The notes under the pieces: generated by a model
Database searches by the model: none
What the model saw: the letters and a program-made list of their open reading frames with translations, nothing else
What the model was told of the DNA's origin: nothing
Shown: positions 8,537 to 17,468 of the stretch, one piece after another
Numbering within the stretch: the stretch's first letter is position 1
Layout: each line of letters begins with the position of its first letter
Made by a program: the position numbers and the translations under genes
Origin: SB11 sp035906255
GTDB taxonomy: Bacteria; Bacteroidota; Bacteroidia; UBA8524
Length of the DNA: 64,000 nucleotides
NCBI GenBank assembly: GCA_035906255.1
Contig: JAMIFM010000021.1
Coordinates: 62,001 to 126,000 of the forward strand
Direction of reading: 5' to 3'

Positions 8537-9649
8537 TTAGCGGTCATCACCCAACGCAAGGCGCAACCCAAATGAGTGGATGCCTTGGAAAGGATTTGTG
8601 CTGCGGTATGAGTAATCAATACCAATTTTATTGCTTGAGAAAGGCACTTCAAGAGTTACACCACCAGCAAAACCGGTAAGTGCATTGGTGCGGTTTTCAT
8701 CATCAAACAATCCATCTTCGTAATTAAAACCTGCGCGGAACATGATAAACTCTTTGTAAGAATATTCAAGACCAACGCCCAATTGGTTTTTAGAAAAGGT
8801 ATTAGAGGTAAAGTTAGTAGCAGCGGTTAACCTGTGGAAGTAGCTGTTGCTGTCTTTATCCAACCTGAAATCGTATGCAAAACCGATGTTTAGCAACGAG
8901 GGAAGGTTGAATTTAGCTGCACGGTTTTCTAAAGTGCTTGAGTATGAAGCGTCGTTCATTGTACCTGTGATTGATAAACCATCGCCACGGAAAACCATGT
9001 CGGGGCCTACGTTACGCAATGCTATACCGAAACGCATATCTTCACGGTAGCGGCCTTTTGAAAACTTAGGGTTGCCTATGGTACGTTTTACTGATGTGGT
9101 AGCATATTGGATACCTGCATCAATTGCAAAACCTTGTGCTTTAACGTTTACTACCTCTTGTGAGATAGCCCTAAGTAACAAACCACCTGTGATTGATGAT
9201 GAGAACCTGTGAGCGTATCCCAAACCGATATTGATAAACTGTGGCCTGAAAGTACCCAAACCGCCTTCGGGTTGGCTAACGGTAGTGATGGGTATATCAC
9301 CAAAACCAATCGAGGTAATGGTTAATGCCAATACACCGCTTTCGCTCACCCTTTGTCCCAAACCAATGTTGTTTATGTTAATACCCGAAGGTACTAACCA
9401 ATTGGTGCGGGCTGCTATCACCTCGGTAGATGATAAGTGGGCCAAACCCGCTACGTTAAGCGTGGTTGACTCAAGTCCCCTGATAGAGGCTGAGTTCACA
9501 CCACCCCATCCTGAACTGCGGGCCCAACTGTTCACTTGCAGTTCGGTTGCCCCGGCTTGTCCGGCACGGTCAGGGTTACCACCCCTTGCATTTATAACAC
9601 AGGCTGTAATACCTGCTACTATCAACGTATGCTTTATAAGTTTTTTCAT
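8537..9649 (-). CDS. PorV/PorQ family outer-membrane beta-barrel protein
   Basis: The 370-residue product has a signal peptide and the start region typical of the PorV/PorQ (UPF0164-like, FadL-fold) family: ARSSGWGGVNSASIRGLESTTLNVAG. The rest is strand-rich, ending in RLALGDD. PorV shuttles T9SS cargo from the translocon to the attachment complex, while other members of the family have poorly known outer-membrane roles. The gene is 22 bases downstream of a giant T9SS cargo gene and in the same operon, which suggests a dedicated partner for that protein. Whether this is the genome's main PorV or an extra paralogue cannot be decided here. Confidence 0.85.
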   Translation of the reverse strand: MKKLIKHTLIVAGITACVINARGGNPDRAGQAGATELQVNSWARSSGWGGVNSASIRGLESTTLNVAGLAHLSSTEVIAARTNWLVPSGININNIGLGQRVSESGVLALTITSIGFGDIPITTVSQPEGGLGTFRPQFINIGLGYAHRFSSSITGGLLLRAISQEVVNVKAQGFAIDAGIQYATTSVKRTIGNPKFSKGRYREDMRFGIALRNVGPDMVFRGDGLSITGTMNDASYSSTLENRAAKFNLPSLLNIGFAYDFRLDKDSNSYFHRLTAATNFTSNTFSKNQLGVGLEYSYKEFIMFRAGFNYEDGLFDDENRTNALTGFAGGVTLEVPFSSNKIGIDYSYRSTNPFQGIHSFGLRLALGDDR

Positions 9650-9671
9650 GTTAAATTTCCTTTAAAGTTGA

Positions 9672-12600
9672 TTAGAAGGTATCCAAATCTATCTGCCTCA
9701 TGATACCAAACCATTTCAAAATTTTAGTACCAACGCCTTCGGCATCCACGTGTATAATATACATACCTGATGCAATAGGCACGTTAGCTTGGTTTTTCAA
9801 ATCCCAATCAACTGATGTTGATTCATCATCCTTTTTAATAGTACGAACCAGCGTACCACTGAAAGTGAAGATTTTGATGGTTGTTTTTTGTGGCAGGTTG
9901 ATAAACTTCACCCTGTTATCCAACCTGCTACCTTCATACTGTGAGTATGCGTAGTATGGGTTGGGCACAACACCAATCAAATCAAGAGCACTGCGTTTTG
10001 CATTGTCAGAATTTGGATTGGCAACAATATCGTTGGTGTTGAAGGTAAACAAAGGTTGGTTTTTGTTTACGCTATCCGCAGCAGCGTTATAGTTTTGGTA
10101 GGGTTTTGAAGCCCTGATACGTATCCTAACTTCATAAGGAGGAATACCGCTCTTAAGGTTAAAACCTGTTTCGGCAAGTGCAGGCATCACATACATTGCT
10201 TGGGCAAATACACGCCTGCGGTCAAGCACGCTGTTTGATGAAAGCATTGGTTGATATGTTGCACCTTCATCGTAAATAGGCCCTTGGAAGTTAACAGCCC
10301 TATAGCTTCCCATAATGTAGAAGTAGTGCTTACCACCCAATACAATACCTTGTGATGATGAAAGGTTACCTGTTGGGTTCCAAATCATATCGGTACCGTT
10401 TTCGTTAGGAAGGTTAGAATCTTCACCAAATACGATGTTTAATCTTTCGCCTGTTTCCAAGTTAACTGCATAACCGGGGAACCAGCTACGACCTTGGTCG
10501 CCGTTGGTCATTGGTTTAAAGTCTTTATCCAACGATGGGCTACGACGCAACTGGAATTTCTCAGCATTACCCAATGAAAGTAGTGGATCTTCTGACATTT
10601 CAACTACTGCACAACGAGTCCATTTTGATTTATCGGGAGTAATCACAATATCAACACTTGCCAACTCATTGTATGGGTTATCGGTAAGTGGTTGTTGTGA
10701 GTATGCAGGGCCATAAGTTGTACGGCCTGATGCGTTTGCAGGTGCACGTGCAGCCAATGCGTATGGTGCAATACGTCCATCCAACATTTTCTCCCAACGT
10801 TCGCGGGGGTCAAGCGGGTTTCCTGCATTAGCAAAGTCATGCGCATATACATCTGAATAACTTGGCGAACCGTTACGTCCGGCTCTAATCCAGTTGAACC
10901 AAGATAGTGTTGGGCTGGTAGCAAACGCGTCGTTATCCTGCAAACCTGTTAGCCAAGGTTTATCATCGTTTGCAAAGTCCATTGAAGCACTCAAGAAACC
11001 ATTGCTGTTATCAGTTAAGTTATCAGGGTCGCCGGGGCCTACTACTTGTTTAATGGTTAATGATATACCCCATGAAGGTATTACTTGTTCGTTATCAATA
11101 TGTATAACTGTATCAGAAAGTACTGATTGACCGGTAGTAGTGTTGGTTAATATCCAACGGGTACGGTATGGGTTAGTAATAGAATCTTGGAACCTGAACG
11201 CTGTGCTGTTAAGGTGTACTGAATCTATAAACTTCAATTCATAATCGCCTTTTTGGATTTTGAATGGGTCGATAACTTTGATGTTAAACGGACCTGAACC
11301 GCCTTTGTATTTAATACGGGGAACGTGTGAACTTGCATCGTTTAGTATTGCTAATTCTGATTCTTCTTCAAGTTCAAGAGCAATACCGCCGTTACCACGA
11401 CCTGCTACACGAGTGATTGCAGGACCGTCGCCGTAGTTAGCACCAATTTCAGTACCTGAGCCGCGTGGTTCAGGTTTGTGAGGAATACCTCTTAAACCAC
11501 TGGCAACAAGCCTACCGCCAAGGAATTGCAAATCATCGTTAGGGTCGTTTGTTAAACTTGCGTATGACAATACCAAGTAGTGGTATGTTTTAAAGTTTAC
11601 CAAACGTTTATCACCTGATGCAAAAAGGTCATCTCCCAATTTAAAGGTGTGTTGGATACCAGTGTTGGTTCCGTTAACTTTTTCAACAGGAACAGTTACA
11701 CCCACAACCGCATCAAACTCTTGGTTGATGATTTGTGCAGTTTCATCTTTAATATCACATTGGAACACCAAACGTGCTTTATCAATGTTGTTCAAATCAG
11801 CAGCAGTTACGTTTGCATCTTTCAACTGATACACCATGTATCCTTGGAAGTTGTAACGTAAATCTTGTCCGTTACCGCCTTTGATTGATTCGCTGTATTT
11901 CTCAACACGTGGAGAGTTTGTACCTGTAAAGGTTACAATAAGTTCACGGTCAAGTTCAGTGATTTGAACTAAAGGAGCATCGGGACCATCAATAATATCA
12001 AAGTTGTTGTTAAACAATTTTTGAGCTTTATCACTTGCCAAACGCAACAACGAAAGTGAACCTGTAGCACCACCTGTAGTAGCACGTGCCCAAACCACAC
12101 CCACTGTTACATAGTTAACAGCACCGGGTTCAAGAGTAAAAGGACCAGATGATTGGATATAACGACGGTCACCAGGGGTGTTACCCGCTGATTTTTCGTG
12201 CCAGCCGCCTGCTTTTGCAGGATCATCTGGGAACATAAAGTCAGCACGTGAACCTGTGTTGTAACCGTTACCACCGTATGTAATAGGGCTATTGTCTTTC
12301 CACAAACCACGCAAATAACCGTAGTAGTGTTCAGCAAGGGTTGGGTTTCCAATTACAGAAAAGTCATTGTTATAGTACACAAACTTAGCCAAACCAAGTT
12401 CTTGTCCGCTTTCGTTACGTGGACCTTCGAAAAAGTCAGTACCAACTGATGGAGGGTTTGTACCGTATCCTAAGATACCTTCATCATCATCATCACCGTT
12501 GTAGCAAAAACCTAAATCACGGGCAGTATCACAACCTACGTAGTCATCGGCATAGTTACCCAAATCGGCATCTACCCACTGTCCAAAATAACACTCCCTT

Positions 12601-13454
12601 ACAGCATCGCGTGAGCGGTTGGTAATTTTGGTTTTGTAGAAAGTCATGTTGTTAATCTCGTCGTTGGTTTTAAAACCAAAGGCGGTGGTAACCAATTCCA
12701 AACCGATTGGAATACCCGATGTTTCAGAGTGAATATTACCCTTATCATTATAAATAAAAGTAAGCATCTGATCAGGCTGATCTTCGGGTTTGTTTTTATC
12801 GGCAGGACGGGTTGGGTCTAACACAGGGTATTCAGTACCGCTGGCTACATCGTAAAATGCGTCACCGTTAGCATCAAAGAATGGTGCTAACACCCTTGAC
12901 TCTTTAAAGTTGATATCACCGCTACCGGGATAGTTACGGATGTCGTCAGTAGGTGTTGCACCACTGTCAACAAATGCCATAAGGTCGGTACGGTTGATTT
13001 TAAAGATTTTATCGTAGAATTTACACCTTCCGGCTTCGGTTGAGGCAGAGCCGCCTGTATCCAAAGGTCCGGGGAAATAATCGCTACCGCTTTGGCGGTA
13101 GGTCATGGCAGCAACTTTAAGGTTACCGCCCGGATCAAGACCACCAATCCATATTGCGCCCGCAAATAGTGAATTCTTACGAATGGTATTTGCATCGCTG
13201 ATTTTTGGTATTTCATATTTGGCCACACTGTTCAAATCCCACCACATATCACCACCGTTCAAAATACGGGCGCGTACGTTGTTGATATCTAAATCGGCCT
13301 GAAATGTAGCAGGCTCACAAGCTGCGGCTTTGCGCTGCAACTTCTGCCCGCCTACCGAGGTAGGCAGCCCGATAACTTCTTTTGCCATTAGGTTGCTGCC
13401 TGCAAATAGCATCACAGCCACACTAACTAATGCCTTTATATTAATAATTCTCAT
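9672..13454 (-). CDS. large T9SS C-terminal-domain secreted protein
   Basis: A protein of 1260 residues with a signal peptide (cleavage near NLMAKE) and the opening motif VRARILNGGDMWWDL, seen in a family of very large Bacteroidota extracellular proteins. Several beta-rich regions follow; no enzyme motif is recognised. The C-terminus (VVPNPYYAYSQYE, then TIKIFTFSGTLVRT, then IASGMYIIHV) is a FlgD-like sorting domain, but it carries a further GIMRQIDLDTF tail beyond the usual end. It lies between a TonB receptor (21 bases upstream) and a PorV-like barrel (22 bases downstream), an order I recall from other Bacteroidota genomes. A surface assembly made by the three is inferred. Confidence 0.82.
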   Translation of the reverse strand: MRIINIKALVSVAVMLFAGSNLMAKEVIGLPTSVGGQKLQRKAAACEPATFQADLDINNVRARILNGGDMWWDLNSVAKYEIPKISDANTIRKNSLFAGAIWIGGLDPGGNLKVAAMTYRQSGSDYFPGPLDTGGSASTEAGRCKFYDKIFKINRTDLMAFVDSGATPTDDIRNYPGSGDINFKESRVLAPFFDANGDAFYDVASGTEYPVLDPTRPADKNKPEDQPDQMLTFIYNDKGNIHSETSGIPIGLELVTTAFGFKTNDEINNMTFYKTKITNRSRDAVRECYFGQWVDADLGNYADDYVGCDTARDLGFCYNGDDDDEGILGYGTNPPSVGTDFFEGPRNESGQELGLAKFVYYNNDFSVIGNPTLAEHYYGYLRGLWKDNSPITYGGNGYNTGSRADFMFPDDPAKAGGWHEKSAGNTPGDRRYIQSSGPFTLEPGAVNYVTVGVVWARATTGGATGSLSLLRLASDKAQKLFNNNFDIIDGPDAPLVQITELDRELIVTFTGTNSPRVEKYSESIKGGNGQDLRYNFQGYMVYQLKDANVTAADLNNIDKARLVFQCDIKDETAQIINQEFDAVVGVTVPVEKVNGTNTGIQHTFKLGDDLFASGDKRLVNFKTYHYLVLSYASLTNDPNDDLQFLGGRLVASGLRGIPHKPEPRGSGTEIGANYGDGPAITRVAGRGNGGIALELEEESELAILNDASSHVPRIKYKGGSGPFNIKVIDPFKIQKGDYELKFIDSVHLNSTAFRFQDSITNPYRTRWILTNTTTGQSVLSDTVIHIDNEQVIPSWGISLTIKQVVGPGDPDNLTDNSNGFLSASMDFANDDKPWLTGLQDNDAFATSPTLSWFNWIRAGRNGSPSYSDVYAHDFANAGNPLDPRERWEKMLDGRIAPYALAARAPANASGRTTYGPAYSQQPLTDNPYNELASVDIVITPDKSKWTRCAVVEMSEDPLLSLGNAEKFQLRRSPSLDKDFKPMTNGDQGRSWFPGYAVNLETGERLNIVFGEDSNLPNENGTDMIWNPTGNLSSSQGIVLGGKHYFYIMGSYRAVNFQGPIYDEGATYQPMLSSNSVLDRRRVFAQAMYVMPALAETGFNLKSGIPPYEVRIRIRASKPYQNYNAAADSVNKNQPLFTFNTNDIVANPNSDNAKRSALDLIGVVPNPYYAYSQYEGSRLDNRVKFINLPQKTTIKIFTFSGTLVRTIKKDDESTSVDWDLKNQANVPIASGMYIIHVDAEGVGTKILKWFGIMRQIDLDTF

Positions 13455-13475
13455 AACCGTAATTTTTTACTTTAA

Positions 13476-16400
13476 TTAAAACTGCAACGATACGCTCAGC
13501 CTGATACGGCGTGGCAAACCATAGTATCCGGGGTTGGCAAGGGCAGTGTTGTACAAATCAACAAATGATTGTGCATCAACAGCGTTCCTTATCGACTCGC
13601 GGCCAAGGTTTGAACTTAACCAACCATCATCAGTTGCTGAACCGGTGTATGGGTGTACAGCCCTAATGTTATCTATGTTTAGGAAGTTTTGAATCCAGAA
13701 CATAAACTGCATTTGTCCCATTTTAGGCATACCTGATTTGTTACGACCCAACTTCACATTTACACGTTTGTAAACGTTAATGTCGTTTTGCAACTGCCAA
13801 GGTAGGCGTGAACCAAAAGGAGTACCTTTAATAGGGCTACGAACAACCACACCTGATTGGGTGTTTGGTGTAGCAATTTGGTTAGCTGTATATGGAAGAC
13901 CCGAGAAGGCGTTAAAGATTACACTGATACCTGCGTTTTCAAGTACTTTGGTTTTCTTTTTGCCCCAAACCGGACCATTGTACTTGTCGCCACCGGCAAA
14001 CTCATAGTACAAGTTAAGTTTGATGTTGTGCCTTACGTCAATGTTAAGTGGGAACAGTGTACGCAAGTTGGGCAAACCTACTGAAATAAGTGATGCTTGT
14101 GAACCTGTGCTTGAACCTGTACCGTCAGCAAATTGCAAGGTATAGTTAGCGTCCATGTTAAGGTTACCCAAGTCCCTCATTTCATATTCAAGCCTGAAGC
14201 TCTTAATGGTTGAAAAGTCGATGTTACCAAAAGAGGTATAATCAATAGGATAAGCATAGTTGTAACGGAACAACTGGATAAGGTTACGTTGTTCACGATA
14301 TGAAGCTACTATACTCAACGCTGATTGGTGTTTGCTGGTGTTATCAGTTAACCTTTGTTTGAAACCAAGCTCATAGTCAGTAGTAGTTTGGGCTTTCAAA
14401 TTAGGGTTGTTAAGCGTTGTAGTGGGGTTAAAGCGCAAGTAGTAGTAATCATCAACAGTAGTAAATACGTTTGATGGCCTTTGTGCAATAACATCGTAGC
14501 TGGCAAAGAACCTTGAAGCCTGGTTAATAGGGAAGTCAAACCAAATACGTGGTAGCACGTTGATGGTAGGTTTGAAATCGGTAAACGAAGCAGCAGTTAC
14601 GTTTTGGTTATTAGCATCCACTAAGTATGGTTGGATTTTACCTGTACGTGAGCTGTTTGCAAGTACTGAAGGATCGGCAATTTTAATACCGTCTTTGTTG
14701 TACCACTCCAAACCATCACGGTAACCCAAAATGCGTGTTGGGTTTTCAATATTATCTACATACACTGCATAATCATTACCCACTGATGAAGGGTGAGCAA
14801 CGGCAGTACCGCCTACTTCTTTCACTTCACCTGCTGAGCGGATTGGGTACAATGAATATGGATCTTTTAATACGGGTAGGTTGTTGTCAAACCTTTCAAC
14901 CCTTAAACCTAAACGGAAGATAAGGTCTTTAAAGGCAAATTTATCTTGAACAAATACTGCTGAGTAAATGGGCATATAAGCACCGATTTCACGCCTGCTT
15001 GGGTCTAAGAAATCAGCAATACCACGATTACCTTTAAGTTTGTTACCCATATAATCGTAACCGAAGTAGCTTACTAAACGGTTACCGTTGTTTAACAACT
15101 CATCAGCACTAAAATCGCTTAGTTTAAAGTCGTTGGGGTCAAAAGCATTAATATCAACGTAAGAATTTTCAGTAATAGGGTTACCGTTGTTATCAACAAC
15201 GCCACGCTCTATTAACCTCTTACGGAAGTTTTTATCAAATGTTGATTGGTTTTCTGATTGTTTGTAGTTGTAACGAACTGTATCACGGAAAATACCGTTT
15301 TGATCAACTGCCAAAATGGGGTTTTCAGTATCTAATACAATACCGTTGTTCATCAACTGCCACATCAAAGTCCACAAACCGTTTGATGATACGCTCCAAG
15401 AACGTGATACACGTTGCTCGTAGTACACGCCAAACTTAATGTCATGGCCTTTAATACTTACCTCACCCGAAGCGTTCAAGCTATACTGCTCGTTTTGGCT
15501 TTTGCCATAGCTCGAGGTTAGGGTACCTACGTTGTTCCACATCAAAGAATAAATACCAATTGGGTTTTGGCCGTTAACCAAACCTGCGTTGCTACTGCGC
15601 ACATCAAATATTGAGTTGATAGCGTCTTGACCCAATAGGTCATAGTAGGCTGAGGTATAATTAGCCCTGATAGGGTTACGGGTATTGCTACGGTCGAAAG
15701 TGAACAGGGTATCAATAGGCCTGTTACCGGTTTGACGGTAGTAGTTTTTGATGTAATAGGTTTGACCGTTGTATTGTACGGTATCAGGATTAGAGTTTTC
15801 GTTACCTCCGCCTACAAATTCAAATGCGGGACGGCTGTATGTTTTGAAACGGCCTATATAACCATAATCAAAAACATTGTCTTTATGAACCGCATCTTGG
15901 TTGATGTTCCAGTTTGATTGGTATTCTAAACGGATGGTATAGTATGCACTTTCAACTAAACGTTTTGCGTTTTTGTCTTTGTTATCATCCGAAGTGATAA
16001 GCCTTTGAGTGAAGCTCAAATAGCTTAACAAACTGTGCTGGATGCTTTGTGCATTATTATTATAGTTGAAAAGGTTGTTTTGGAAGTTGTAGCCTATTGT
16101 GTTTGAATAGTCATACTTAGCACCAAAAATCACTTGTATTTTATCGGTAGGAGAAAAGTTTAAGTTACCCAATGCTGTAACCACATACTGTGGCACGTTA
16201 GGAGTAGCTTGTACTTTTTCCAAATCTTTATTGGTGATAAACTCTGCCGATGGTACAAAACCCTGACCGATTGGAGCCGAACGGATAGGTGAGGCTTCCA
16301 ATTCTTTCAGTTTATCTTCTTTAACGCGCCAAACGCCGATAGCTGATGGCGAGCGGTCGGCACTGTAGTTAAAGTTACCTGCAAACAAATACCCCAACAC

Positions 16401-17204
16401 TGTACGGGCTGTTGAACGTCCTTTATTTTTAGTATAAATAGGGCCGGTCATAGCCATTTCAAACAAGTTGTAATGGTATTTATCAAAAAGACTTGAGGTT
16501 ATACCTTCAAAAGATGCATTAAAGGTTGATGACGGCGGGGGCGTGGTTACGCTGATAGCACCCCCAACAAAGTCGCCATACTCAGCAGATACACCACCGG
16601 TAATAACGTTTTGCTGGCCTATACCGCGCTGGGGAAGGTTGATGTTACCAATTACCCTTACACCATCAATATAATAAGCTGTACCTGATGAACGAGCACC
16701 ACGGAAACTGGGCGTACCTCCATCTATTGATATGGTACCTGCTACCGTGTTACTTAGGCTGTTTACACCACGAGTGGGTATTTTGCCAACGTTATCAATG
16801 GTACGACCCAACTCATCACCTTTTACAATGGGAGGGCGGGCTTTCTCAGTAATAACAACTTCACCTACGGTAACTACCGATTCGCCAATCTGCACATCTT
16901 GGAATGTAATCTGATCGGGACGAATGGTAAGACCTTCGATTCTTTTGCTTTGGTAACCGGTGTACTTAACAACGATGTCGTAAGTTCCGGGTTTAAGACC
17001 TTTAATACGGTACACACCGTCAATGTCGGTAGCGGCACCGGTAATTTGCTGGCCTCCCAAAAACGCTTCTACAGTGGCACCTATCAGCGGCTCTTTGGTA
17101 TCCTCGTCAAAAACGGTACCCCTGATTTCTCCCAACTGCGATTGGGCCATTGCTGTAACCGAAGCAATTACACCCAATAAAAACAGGTAGATTTTTCTTC
17201 TCAT
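13476..17204 (-). CDS. TonB-dependent receptor with carboxypeptidase-like regulatory domain (first of two)
   Basis: This outer-membrane active transporter has 1242 residues: signal peptide, then a carboxypeptidase-regulatory-like domain at about 22-105 (GEIRGTVFDEDTKEPLIGATV), a plug domain at about 120-230 (VGGAISVTTPPP) and a long barrel ending in the classic terminal aromatic LSVSLQF. The substrate is unknown. No SusD-like partner is adjacent, so it is not a standard SusCD glycan importer; its neighbours are a giant T9SS protein and a PorV-type barrel instead. It is clearly paralogous to the next receptor upstream, sharing blocks such as GYDYMGNK and HPYTGSATDDGWLSS. Confidence 0.93.
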   Translation of the reverse strand: MRRKIYLFLLGVIASVTAMAQSQLGEIRGTVFDEDTKEPLIGATVEAFLGGQQITGAATDIDGVYRIKGLKPGTYDIVVKYTGYQSKRIEGLTIRPDQITFQDVQIGESVVTVGEVVITEKARPPIVKGDELGRTIDNVGKIPTRGVNSLSNTVAGTISIDGGTPSFRGARSSGTAYYIDGVRVIGNINLPQRGIGQQNVITGGVSAEYGDFVGGAISVTTPPPSSTFNASFEGITSSLFDKYHYNLFEMAMTGPIYTKNKGRSTARTVLGYLFAGNFNYSADRSPSAIGVWRVKEDKLKELEASPIRSAPIGQGFVPSAEFITNKDLEKVQATPNVPQYVVTALGNLNFSPTDKIQVIFGAKYDYSNTIGYNFQNNLFNYNNNAQSIQHSLLSYLSFTQRLITSDDNKDKNAKRLVESAYYTIRLEYQSNWNINQDAVHKDNVFDYGYIGRFKTYSRPAFEFVGGGNENSNPDTVQYNGQTYYIKNYYRQTGNRPIDTLFTFDRSNTRNPIRANYTSAYYDLLGQDAINSIFDVRSSNAGLVNGQNPIGIYSLMWNNVGTLTSSYGKSQNEQYSLNASGEVSIKGHDIKFGVYYEQRVSRSWSVSSNGLWTLMWQLMNNGIVLDTENPILAVDQNGIFRDTVRYNYKQSENQSTFDKNFRKRLIERGVVDNNGNPITENSYVDINAFDPNDFKLSDFSADELLNNGNRLVSYFGYDYMGNKLKGNRGIADFLDPSRREIGAYMPIYSAVFVQDKFAFKDLIFRLGLRVERFDNNLPVLKDPYSLYPIRSAGEVKEVGGTAVAHPSSVGNDYAVYVDNIENPTRILGYRDGLEWYNKDGIKIADPSVLANSSRTGKIQPYLVDANNQNVTAASFTDFKPTINVLPRIWFDFPINQASRFFASYDVIAQRPSNVFTTVDDYYYLRFNPTTTLNNPNLKAQTTTDYELGFKQRLTDNTSKHQSALSIVASYREQRNLIQLFRYNYAYPIDYTSFGNIDFSTIKSFRLEYEMRDLGNLNMDANYTLQFADGTGSSTGSQASLISVGLPNLRTLFPLNIDVRHNIKLNLYYEFAGGDKYNGPVWGKKKTKVLENAGISVIFNAFSGLPYTANQIATPNTQSGVVVRSPIKGTPFGSRLPWQLQNDINVYKRVNVKLGRNKSGMPKMGQMQFMFWIQNFLNIDNIRAVHPYTGSATDDGWLSSNLGRESIRNAVDAQSFVDLYNTALANPGYYGLPRRIRLSVSLQF

Positions 17205-17401
17205 ATCAACTTAGTTTGGTATTAGTTCCAAATTCTTGGGTTTGCCCCTAAAATTGGGGGCACAAGTTAAAATTAATTTTACACTTCCCGCAAAAAAACA
17301 CTAAACATTTGGCTCTACAAAATCATATCTATTTTATAAACCACTATTTATATCCGATTAATGTTGTTTATAGGTACTGGATACTGAACGACTTTTTTTA
17401 A

Positions 17402-17430
17402 CAGGGGGTTGTAACGCCCCCTGATTTTTT
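17402..17430 (+). terminator. terminator-like hairpin between the two TonB receptor genes
   Basis: CAGGGGG, 8-base loop, CCCCCTG, then ATTTTTT. The T run follows on the plus strand, where no gene ends, so it may stop antisense transcription or act as a structured leader for the minus-strand gene. The rest of the 264-base gap (17205-17468) is AT-rich, with no convincing promoter match. Confidence 0.55.
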
Positions 17431-17468
17431 ATAAAAAATTTTAAAACCCTTTTAAAAACACCAGTCTA

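Noticed and set aside
12419..12625. Short histidine-rich reading frame opposite the giant T9SS protein
   Set aside because: The histidine run arises from antisense reading of acidic (GAT) codons in a real gene; no homology or start signal.
17205..17468. Strong promoter for the downstream TonB receptor
   Set aside because: TTTG and TAATTTTA-like elements occur but at the wrong spacing; no convincing match.
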